Shown: positions 35,983 to 42,929 of the stretch, one piece after another
Layout of the letters: each line of letters starts with the position of its first letter
Position numbering within the stretch: position 1 is the stretch's first letter
Assembly (NCBI GenBank): GCA_013177945.1
Contig: JABLXW010000001.1
Location: 1-64,000, forward strand
Source of the DNA: Bacillota bacterium
Lineage (GTDB): Bacteria > Bacillota > DSM-12270 > Thermacetogeniales > Thermacetogeniaceae
Reading direction: 5' to 3'
Length of the DNA: 64,000 bases
Position numbers and translations under genes: made by a program
Notes under the pieces: generated by a model
Told to the model about the DNA's origin: nothing
Databases searched by the model: none
The model's input: the letters and a program-made list of their open reading frames with translations, nothing else

Positions 35983-37668
35983 TTGAAAGAAGAAGTCAAA
36001 GCGGCGCTAATCCACGCCGCCGTCGCCTGGAAGGACAAGGAGCGCAACTTGAAGAAGCTGCTTGCCTTGACCGAAGAGGCGGCGCGTCAAGGGGCGAAAA
36101 TCATCGTGAGCCCAGAATTGGCCCTTTCCGGCTACTCTTTTCACAGCAGAAGCGAAATTGCTCCCTTAGCAGAAACGATACCTGGCCCTGCTACGGAGCA
36201 CTTTTCCGAGCTGGCCCGGCGGTACGGGGTTTACCTTGCCTTCGGGTTGCCGGAGCGCGACCTCAAAACAGGACTCCTGTACAATGCTGCCGTTTTCATC
36301 GGGCCCCAGGGGGAGATTTTGGGCCGCGCCCGAAAGCTTGCCCCGGCTTTTAAAGAAAACCTCTGGTCGGCCCGGGGCAACCTTCCGGTCCTGGTTCGCG
36401 AGACCGCCTACGGGAAGGTAGGAGTGATCATTTGCGCCGATGCCTACTGGTACAAGCCGGCCCGATTGGCCGCCCTGAAAAGGGCGCGGCTCCTGCTGGT
36501 GCTGGCAAACTGGCCGCCCCACTGCCATCCTCCGGAGAATTTCTGGAGGGCGCGCGCTCTGGAAAACGGGATCTATCTCCTGGCCTGCAACAGAACAGGA
36601 ACGGACAGGAACATGGACTGCACCCAGGCCCGCTCTTACCTGATCGATCCTGCAGGGTCGATCGTGCAGGAGTTCCGCGCTGATGAGGACGCTGTTTTCT
36701 ATACCGCAATCCCGCTGGAGGGAAGAACATTCCCTTCTGCCCCTGCCCAGGAGCGGCTGTTCGCCAGATGCCCGGAGCTTTACCTTGATGTTGCTCTTGA
36801 TCCCTTCTCGAGCCTTGAACCTGAAATGCTGCTGGGACTTCCCGCGCCCCAGCCCTTCACCGTAGCAGCTATCCAGTTCCGGCCCTTGCCCTTGAGGCCG
36901 GCCGAAAACCGGCAGATAATGGCTTCCCTCCTTGACAGGGCCTGCGAGGCGGCAGAGGAGCGCAGGCTGAAGCTGGACCTCGCGGTCCTTCCGGAGCTTG
37001 CCACAACTGGAGCACTCAAGGGTCGGGAGGAAGCCTCGCAAGGGGCCGAAGCAATCCCCGGACCCACTGCGGAGCTTCTGGCGCGCAAGGCGCAGGAGAA
37101 GCACCTGTACGTGGTGTGGGGAATGGCCGAACGGGATGGAGAATCGCTTTTCAACACTGCGGTTCTTGCCGGTCCCGCAGGTTTGCTGGGAAAATACCGC
37201 AAGGTCCACCTTTCTCCTCTGGATGCGGCTTGGGCGCGGGCCGGGGGAAACGAATTCCTCAGCTTTGACCTTCCCTGCGCCCGTGTAGGGGTTCTGCTGG
37301 GCAGCGACCTGCTGTTCCCCGAAAGTGCCGAGAGTCTCGCCAAGAGGGGTGCAGACATTCTCTGCGTCCCTGCCTTCTGGACGGCAAAGGAAACCCTTTT
37401 CCTCTGGGAGGCCAGGGCCGCCGAGCAGCAGTTGCATCTGGTAGTGGCAAACCAGTGGGGAGGGGAGGGAAGCTGCTGGGCAGTGGGGGAGAGCCTCATC
37501 TTCAGCTATGCCAGGCACCCGGAAAAGAGACAGAAAATCGCTGCCCCAGGTGCAGGGGACGAGTTCAAGATCTTGCTTTTGAGCCCTCTTGCCGCCAGGC
37601 AGAAGAGATTTTTAGAAATGGTGGATTATGAGCTGCTGCTGAGCAAGGACGACTGCCTTCAGAAATGA
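35983..37668 (+). CDS. Tandem carbon-nitrogen hydrolase (nitrilase), second domain catalytically degenerate
   Basis: The 561-residue protein is two nitrilase-superfamily domains in tandem. Domain 1 (about 5-275) keeps the catalytic triad: Glu45 in SPELALSGYSF, Lys118 in RARKLAP and Cys151 in VGVIICADAYW. Domain 2 (about 290-545) keeps Glu338 (LPELATTG) and Lys407 (GKYRKVHLS), but the Cys position is Gly440 (VGVLLGSDLLFPE), so it should be inactive. These enzymes cut amides or nitriles. Riboswitch control and the neighbouring BtuFCD genes suggest an amide of a corrinoid or its side chain as substrate; this is inference. TTG 35983 has GGGAGAG upstream. No signal peptide is present, so it is cytoplasmic. 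Confidence 0.9.
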   Translation: MKEEVKAALIHAAVAWKDKERNLKKLLALTEEAARQGAKIIVSPELALSGYSFHSRSEIAPLAETIPGPATEHFSELARRYGVYLAFGLPERDLKTGLLYNAAVFIGPQGEILGRARKLAPAFKENLWSARGNLPVLVRETAYGKVGVIICADAYWYKPARLAALKRARLLLVLANWPPHCHPPENFWRARALENGIYLLACNRTGTDRNMDCTQARSYLIDPAGSIVQEFRADEDAVFYTAIPLEGRTFPSAPAQERLFARCPELYLDVALDPFSSLEPEMLLGLPAPQPFTVAAIQFRPLPLRPAENRQIMASLLDRACEAAEERRLKLDLAVLPELATTGALKGREEASQGAEAIPGPTAELLARKAQEKHLYVVWGMAERDGESLFNTAVLAGPAGLLGKYRKVHLSPLDAAWARAGGNEFLSFDLPCARVGVLLGSDLLFPESAESLAKRGADILCVPAFWTAKETLFLWEARAAEQQLHLVVANQWGGEGSCWAVGESLIFSYARHPEKRQKIAAPGAGDEFKILLLSPLAARQKRFLEMVDYELLLSKDDCLQK

Positions 37669-37710
37669 TTTGGAAATAAATTTTAGAATTGAGGGAGGTT
37701 TGAATTTCTG

Positions 37711-38838
37711 ATGTTCAGGCGACTAAATAAGGTCTTTCTGGTCTTCATCCTGATCTCATCCCTTGTTTTGCTGGCGGGCTGCGGCAAGGGAAAGGGGGAA
37801 ACGGCAGCCGGTGCCGTTGAACTCAAGTATGCCACGGGATTCAAAATCGAACACCTGGCCGGGGGCTGCAAACGGGTCACCGATGGAGAAGGGAGGAAGC
37901 TGATCCTGGTCCCGCGGGGCCAGCGGCCGCCTTCAGGATACGGGAATTTACCTGTGGTTTACACGCCGGTCAGGCGGGTGGTAATCGGCTCCACCGCCCA
38001 GGCTGCCCTTTTGAGGCCGCTTGGGGAACTGGGAAGCATCATCGGTGTGACCACGGAAAAAGAGCACTGGCATCTCGAAGCGGTTAAAGAAGGGCTGGAG
38101 CAGGGGAGGATTCAACTGGTTGGCAGCGGGATGGGGCCGCTTGATTACGACCGGGTCGTGGCCTTGAGGCCGGACCTCGTCCTCATCTACACGGGAACCC
38201 CCGGCTCTTCTGAAACGCTCCGGAAACTGGAGGAGCTGAAGGTTCCTGTGGCGGTAGAGAACAGCCATCTGGAGCAGCACCCACTGGGGAGAATGGAATG
38301 GGTGAAGTTCCTCGCGGCCTTTTACGGGAAGGAGAAGGAGGCGGCCGAGTTTTTTGAAGCTGCTGCGAAGAGGACCGCAAAAATCGCCAGAGAAGCCGCA
38401 AGCGCAAAGGCGAAGCCCAAGGTCCTCTGGGGGAGCATCTACCAGGGAAAGGTATACGTGCCGGCCGGGGCTTCGTACGCCGCCAGGATGATCGAAATGG
38501 CCGGGGGCGACTACCTCTTTAAGGACCTTGCGGGAACGGGGAGCAGCACGGTGACGCTGGAAGAGTTCTACGCCCGGGGGAAAAATGCAGATGTTTACAT
38601 TTCCTCCACAATGCCCAACTACGGAATCACCTCCATCGCGAAGATCGTGGAGCAGGGAAAGGTTCTGAAAGACCTGCTGCCGGTGAAGGAAGGGAAGGTC
38701 TGGTGCTTCCAGCCCTGGTACTACCAATCACTGGACAAGACCGATGAAATGATCGCGGATCTTGCCGCCATTTTTCATCCTGAACTCTTTCCGGAAGTGA
38801 AAATTAAACATCATTTGCGACTTCCTGCAAGTTCGTAG
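37711..38838 (+). CDS. Corrinoid/chelate-binding lipoprotein (BtuF-type)
   Basis: The 375-residue lipoprotein has signal VFILISSLVLLAGC with the lipobox Cys at about 24. The family fold begins VELKYATGFKIEHL and continues with VRRVVIGSTAQAALL, GPLDYDRVVALRPDLVLIY and a C-terminal EMAGGDYLFKDLAG lobe. Riboswitch 1 and the FecCD/ATPase partners that follow make cobalamin or cobinamide the likely ligand. It is more diverged than the binding proteins at 20921 and 58494. Confidence 0.9.
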   Translation: MFRRLNKVFLVFILISSLVLLAGCGKGKGETAAGAVELKYATGFKIEHLAGGCKRVTDGEGRKLILVPRGQRPPSGYGNLPVVYTPVRRVVIGSTAQAALLRPLGELGSIIGVTTEKEHWHLEAVKEGLEQGRIQLVGSGMGPLDYDRVVALRPDLVLIYTGTPGSSETLRKLEELKVPVAVENSHLEQHPLGRMEWVKFLAAFYGKEKEAAEFFEAAAKRTAKIAREAASAKAKPKVLWGSIYQGKVYVPAGASYAARMIEMAGGDYLFKDLAGTGSSTVTLEEFYARGKNADVYISSTMPNYGITSIAKIVEQGKVLKDLLPVKEGKVWCFQPWYYQSLDKTDEMIADLAAIFHPELFPEVKIKHHLRLPASS

Positions 38839-38905
38839 GGCATAAAAATCTGCCGGGCCCGGCTTTTCGCAAGTCAGGCTCCCGCATGGGATGAGGTGAA
38901 TCCCG

Positions 38906-39940
38906 GTGGATGCTACCCGGCGCCGGACAGCACGGTTGTCTTTGAAGCTTTTCCTGTTTCTTCTGTTCGGGTGCCTGCTGCTCCTCTTCTTTATCTTAAA
39001 CATTGCCCTTGGTTCGGTTCGCATCCCCCTGGGGGAGGTCTGCAAAGCCTTGCTCCACCGGGAGGCAAACCAGGTCTACCAGAGCGTGGTTTGGGAGATC
39101 CGCCTCCCCCGCGCCCTTGCCGCCGTGTTCGGGGGAGCGGCCCTGGCCACCAGCGGGCTGCTTTTGCAGATCTTTTTTCGCAATCCCATCGTTGACCCTT
39201 ACGTCTTAGGGGTCTCTTCTGGCGCCACCCTGGTGGTTGCTCTCCTGATGCTTACAGGATTGGCCCTGGGAATAGGCGCGGCCCCGCCCTTTTTGCTGAG
39301 CGCCGCCGCCCTTGCCGGCGCTGCGGGGGTGGTCGGCCTGGTAGTGACCGTGGCGAGCCGGGTAAAAAACGTTGTCACCCTGCTGGTGATCGGGTTAATG
39401 ATCGGCTACCTGTGCAGCGCCGGAAGCAGCATCCTGATCGCCTTTGCCGAGAAGGAGAAGGTGCACGGCTTCGTCCTCTGGACCCTGGGCAGCTTCTCCG
39501 GCTTTTGCTGGGACGAAACGGCAGTCCTGGCGGTGGGTGGCATCCTTTTGCTGGGGGGATCTTATTTTCTCTGCAAACCGCTCAATGCACTGCTCCTGGG
39601 AGAAGATTATGCCCAGAGCATGGGGGTAAACATCAAAATGCTCCGGATTTTAATCGTCCTGTTCTCCAGCGGCCTTGCCGCACTGGTGACGGCTTTTGCG
39701 GGGCCCGTTGCCTTCATCGGCCTGGCGGGTCCCCACCTCGCCCGGCTTGCGCTGGACACTTCGGACAATAAGCTCCTGATCCCGGCGACGGTCCTGCTGG
39801 GAGGGCTGGTCGCCACCATGTGCGACCTGGCGGCCCGCCTCGCCTTCTCACCCGTGGAGCTGCCGGTCAGTGCCGTCACCGCTTTGTTCGGCGCACCCCT
39901 TGTGATCAGTTTGCTCCTGCGAAGGAGGACCAGCCTGTGA
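38906..39940 (+). CDS. btuC: BtuC-type ABC permease
   Basis: The 344-residue FecCD-family protein has about ten membrane helices, with IRLPRALAAVFGGAALATSG, FFRNPIVDPYVLGVSSGAT, SMGVNIKMLRIL and GPVAFIGLAGPHLARL landmarks. It lies between the binding lipoprotein and the ATPase in the riboswitch 1 operon, so corrinoid import is the likely role. GTG 38906 is preceded by GATGAGGTG. The stop overlaps the ATPase start by three bases. Confidence 0.92.
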   Translation: MDATRRRTARLSLKLFLFLLFGCLLLLFFILNIALGSVRIPLGEVCKALLHREANQVYQSVVWEIRLPRALAAVFGGAALATSGLLLQIFFRNPIVDPYVLGVSSGATLVVALLMLTGLALGIGAAPPFLLSAAALAGAAGVVGLVVTVASRVKNVVTLLVIGLMIGYLCSAGSSILIAFAEKEKVHGFVLWTLGSFSGFCWDETAVLAVGGILLLGGSYFLCKPLNALLLGEDYAQSMGVNIKMLRILIVLFSSGLAALVTAFAGPVAFIGLAGPHLARLALDTSDNKLLIPATVLLGGLVATMCDLAARLAFSPVELPVSAVTALFGAPLVISLLLRRRTSL

Positions 39941-41145
39941 ACGCGGTAATAAAAGCCTCGAAGCTGGCCGTGGGCTACGGCAGCAGGACGGTTGTCGAGG
40001 GTATTAACCTGGAGGCCTTAAAAGGACAGCTGATCTGTCTTTTGGGCCCCAACGGCTCCGGGAAATCCACCATCTTGCGCTGCCTGGCCGGGCTGCTGGC
40101 TCCCCTGAAAGGCGCGGTTTATCTTAAGGGCCGGTTATTATCTGCTCTGGAGTCGAAGGACCTCGCTCAGACCCTGGCTGTAGTCTTAACAGAGCGCCCT
40201 TCTCCGGGCCTGGTAACCGTCTTCGAGCTGGCGGCGATGGGGAGGTATCCCTACACCAGCTTTCTCGGGCGCCTCTCCGGGGAAGACAGGGAAAAAACCT
40301 GGGAGGCCCTGCACTTTGTGAATGCCCATGATCTGGCAGAGAGGTGCTTCGGCGAACTGAGCGATGGGGAGAAGCAGAAGGTGCTCCTGGCCCGGGCGCT
40401 GGTCCAGGACCCGGAGGTGATTGTGCTGGACGAGCCCACCACCCATCTGGACGTGAAGCACCGCCTGGAGGTGATGGCCATTTTGCGGCAGCTCACCAGG
40501 GAAAAGGGGATTACCGTACTCCTCTCCCTGCATGAAATCGACCTGGCCTTGAAGTACTGCGAAATGGCGCTCCTTGTGAAGGAGGGAAAGATCCTTGCCT
40601 GGGGGCCGCCGGAAGAGGTCTTGAGCGACGAAATGGTGGCCTCCCTTTACGATATGGAGTCTGCCCGGTTCAGCCACTGCCTGGGCGGCATTGAACTGAA
40701 GAGCGGCGGAGGGACAGGTGTCTTTGTCCTGGCCGGCGCCGGGAGCGGCGCCTCCCTTTACCGTCTGCTGAACAAACATGGCTTCAGCGTGGCAACGGGC
40801 GTGATTCACGAGAACGACATCGACTGCCACGTGGCCAGAGCCATGGGGGCATCTGTTGTCGGTGAAAAGCCCTTTGAAGAAATCAGCGCAAGCTCTTTGG
40901 AGTGGGCGGTTTTTTTCGGCCGGCAGGCCGCCTCCGTGATTGACGCCGGCTACCCGGTGGGGTCCCTGAACAGGCGCAACGTAGAGCTGACAAGAGAGCT
41001 ACTGGCTCAGGGCAAGGTAATCTACTGCCTGCGCAGCAGGGAGGAGGCAAAAGTTCTCTACGGGGCTGAGGCGGCGCGGCTGGTTTTCTGCTCCAGCCCC
41101 GTTGCGCTGGTGGAAATGCTGAACAGGCGGGAAGCAAATGAGTGA
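39937..41145 (+). CDS. BtuD-type ATPase with extra C-terminal domain
   Basis: The 402-residue protein begins with a normal ABC ATPase (Walker A GPNGSGKST, signature LSDGEKQK with Asp for the second Gly, Walker B VIVLDEPTTHLD, switch His SLHEIDLA). From about residue 250 it continues for some 150 residues into an extra alpha-beta domain with a GAGSGASLYRLLNKHGF opening that looks Rossmann-like. The ABC part would power corrinoid uptake; the tail may sense a nucleotide or corrinoid intermediate, but I know no function for it. GTG 39937 overlaps the btuC stop and has GAAGGAGGA upstream. Confidence 0.88.
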   Translation: MNAVIKASKLAVGYGSRTVVEGINLEALKGQLICLLGPNGSGKSTILRCLAGLLAPLKGAVYLKGRLLSALESKDLAQTLAVVLTERPSPGLVTVFELAAMGRYPYTSFLGRLSGEDREKTWEALHFVNAHDLAERCFGELSDGEKQKVLLARALVQDPEVIVLDEPTTHLDVKHRLEVMAILRQLTREKGITVLLSLHEIDLALKYCEMALLVKEGKILAWGPPEEVLSDEMVASLYDMESARFSHCLGGIELKSGGGTGVFVLAGAGSGASLYRLLNKHGFSVATGVIHENDIDCHVARAMGASVVGEKPFEEISASSLEWAVFFGRQAASVIDAGYPVGSLNRRNVELTRELLAQGKVIYCLRSREEAKVLYGAEAARLVFCSSPVALVEMLNRREANE

Positions 41146-41484
41146 GAGGGGTAGAAAAAGGGTGCTGATTCACGAAATGAGGAGCGGGGAAAAGGTTTTC
41201 CTGAGGGACGATACAATCATCGTCCGGTTTCCGGGGCCGCGCCGGGTGGTGAGCACCGCCAGGATCAACGGGGGCCACCGGGAAGACCTGCAGGCGGTTT
41301 TCAACCACCACATACCCGCTGACTGCAAAGCCGGGGAGCTTCCGGGAGGGAGCGCCGAAGGGTACCTCTTCCCTGGGCTTTCTCCAGCGGCCGGGAAAAG
41401 GACGCGGCAGCCTCCTTGCTCGGGGCCTTCGTTTCCGGCGTAAACAAGCTGATCGAAAACTCCGGCGCGGCCGCGCCGGAGTAA
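41138..41484 (+). pseudogene. Remnant of adenosylcobinamide amidohydrolase gene (cbiZ)
   Basis: The 5' part encodes IVRFPGPRRVVSTARINGG and AVFNHHIPADC, matching the N-terminal CbiZ pattern (STA.LNGG...N). The frame then degenerates. Another frame gives a plausible C-terminus, AAASLLGAFVSGVNKLIENS, ending at TAA 41482-41484. Only about 115 codons remain against roughly 200 or more in the family, so an internal deletion plus frameshift is likely. CbiZ cleaves the side-chain amide of adenosylcobinamide during salvage. The start overlaps the ATPase gene. A hairpin GGGGCCGCC/GGCGGCCCC follows at about 41489-41510. Confidence 0.6.
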
Positions 41485-41515
41485 AGAGGGGCCGCCTTTT
41501 GCGGCGGCCCCGAGC

Positions 41516-41707
41516 TTAGTGGCTGTGTTCATGGTCACCCGGGTGTTCGTGTTCGTGCTGGTGCTCGGCTCCCGATACGTGCTCGTGCTCGTGGCTGTGG
41601 GTGCAAACCCCGTGTTCGTGTTCGTGCTCGTGGACCAGATCGCCGTGGGAGTGAGCATGAGTGTGTTTAACCGCAGGATGGGTGTGTTCGTGGACATGCA
41701 ATACCAT
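41516..41707 (-). CDS. Small His-rich metal-binding protein
   Basis: The 63-residue product has 23 His, mostly in HEHEHEH and HTHAHSH runs, with many Glu between and a single Cys. Such Hpn-like proteins bind Ni, Co or Zn and act as stores or chaperones. ATG 41707 has GGGAGGAGG about ten bases upstream on the reverse strand, which supports a real gene. It lies between two cobalamin-regulated operons and echoes the His-rich tail of the ChlI protein at 25340. It converges on the cbiZ remnant. Low complexity makes homology calls unsafe. Confidence 0.7.
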   Translation of the reverse strand: MVLHVHEHTHPAVKHTHAHSHGDLVHEHEHEHGVCTHSHEHEHVSGAEHQHEHEHPGDHEHSH

Positions 41708-41834
41708 TATCCATAACCTCCTCCCTGAAGGTTTTACTGCCGTCCATCGGCAGCGTTTACCAATTTTTATTGTATATTCGGGAGGAAGAAAAAGTCAATC
41801 AAATTTTTGGCAAGCCAGCGCGGCTCTGGGGGAG

Positions 41835-42320
41835 TCAGGCTTCTGCTTTCACGTAACGCCCCCACTTCCAGTCGCGGACCACGAGAGGCTCCGCCTCGGG
41901 CCTCTGGACCTCGCCTCCCACAACCTCTCCGATGAAGATCGCGTGGTCACCGGCAGGGTGGGTGGCCGCTACCCGGCACTCGAGGTTGGCGAGGCAGTCC
42001 TCGAGAAGCGGAACCTTGACAGTTTTTCCAGGGAGGGTTTTCAGGCCCAGGGCCTTTACCTTGTCCACATCTCTTCCGGAGCGGCTGCCGCAGAACTGAG
42101 CGATCTCCGCCTGGTCGGCGGCGAGGATGCTGACGACGAATTCCCCGGAGGCGGAGACGAGTTCGTAGGTAAAGCGCTCCGGAGCAATCGAAACCATCAC
42201 CAGCGGGGGCTTGAAGGAAACCTGGCTCACCCAGGAAGCTGTCATGAGGTTGTGGCGGCCCTCATGAAAGCTCCCGATCAGGGTCACGGGCCAGGGAAGC
42301 TGGCGCAGGGCTGTTTTCAC
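41835..42320 (-). CDS. Flavin reductase-like FMN-binding protein
   Basis: The 161-residue protein matches the flavin reductase-like split-barrel family: MTASWVSQVSFKPPLVMVSI, ERFTYELVSASGEFVVSIL, and HAIFIGEVVGGEV. Members reduce flavins or act as FMN-dependent oxidoreductases. Next to corrinoid genes a cob(III)alamin- or iron-reducing role is conceivable but not shown. GTG 42320 has AAGGAGGTC upstream. Two direct repeats of ATTTACCACATT lie just upstream (about 42350-42375) and could be an operator. Confidence 0.85.
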   Translation of the reverse strand: MKTALRQLPWPVTLIGSFHEGRHNLMTASWVSQVSFKPPLVMVSIAPERFTYELVSASGEFVVSILAADQAEIAQFCGSRSGRDVDKVKALGLKTLPGKTVKVPLLEDCLANLECRVAATHPAGDHAIFIGEVVGGEVQRPEAEPLVVRDWKWGRYVKAEA

Positions 42321-42551
42321 ATTCCCGACCTCCTTAGCATTTTCTATTAATTTACCACATTTAATTTACCACATTCACGCCTTTACATCCAAGAACCAGT
42401 TTGCCTCGATGCCTGCAATAACTTAAGAGAAATCGTGCAGCGCCTGCGGCGATGATCGCCCTGCGGCTGGTGGCGGAGCATTTCCGATAGTTTCACAAGG
42501 TGGAAAGCAGGAGTTTGTGGAGGAACAGCGAATGGTTCTTTAAAAGTGAAT

Positions 42552-42860
42552 ATGGTCGGAATGGGTTGCCTTGTTTGCACAGGGCTGAAAAGGGAATCAG
42601 GTGAAAATCCTGAGCGGTCCCGCCACTGTGATGGGGAGTTTCCGTACATGAGGCCACTGCCCCGCACTCAATGAACATGATCGCGGACGTGCTGGAGCGG
42701 TTCAAAAATCTGATGTTCGCTCAAGGCGTTCGGGCGGAAAGACAATTGAGTGCGGGGTGGGAAGGCGTATGGTGACGATGACCCAGAGCCAGGAGACCTG
42801 CCCGTTCCATCTGGCCGTAACCTGCCTACGCGGATAGGTAAGGAGGTTTTAGTCTTTCTT
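42552..42860 (+). ncRNA. Cobalamin riboswitch 2
   Basis: Core elements are GGGAATCAGGTGAAAATCC, GCGGTCCCGCCACTGTGA, GGGAAGGC and the B12 box GCCAGGAGACCTGCC (42788-42802). The 98-base extra arm (42660-42757) differs from that of riboswitch 1 at only two positions, while the rest of the aptamer differs much more. It controls the cobN-radical SAM operon. Confidence 0.95.
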
Positions 42861-42867
42861 TCGAGTG

Positions 42868-42893
42868 AACCCCGTCGTGGCAGGCGGGGTTTT
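42868..42893 (+). terminator. Expression-platform terminator of riboswitch 2
   Basis: CCCCG (42870-42874) and CGGGG (42885-42889) form a stem followed by four T, before the cobN start. Confidence 0.82.
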
Positions 42894-42929
42894 CGATTTT
42901 CATTTGACCTGTTAAAGGGGGTAGCGCTC

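Noticed and set aside
41519-41716. Forward-strand Val/Phe-rich frame opposite the His-rich protein
   Set aside because: It is the mirror of the His codons on the other strand; only the reverse frame has a good ribosome site.
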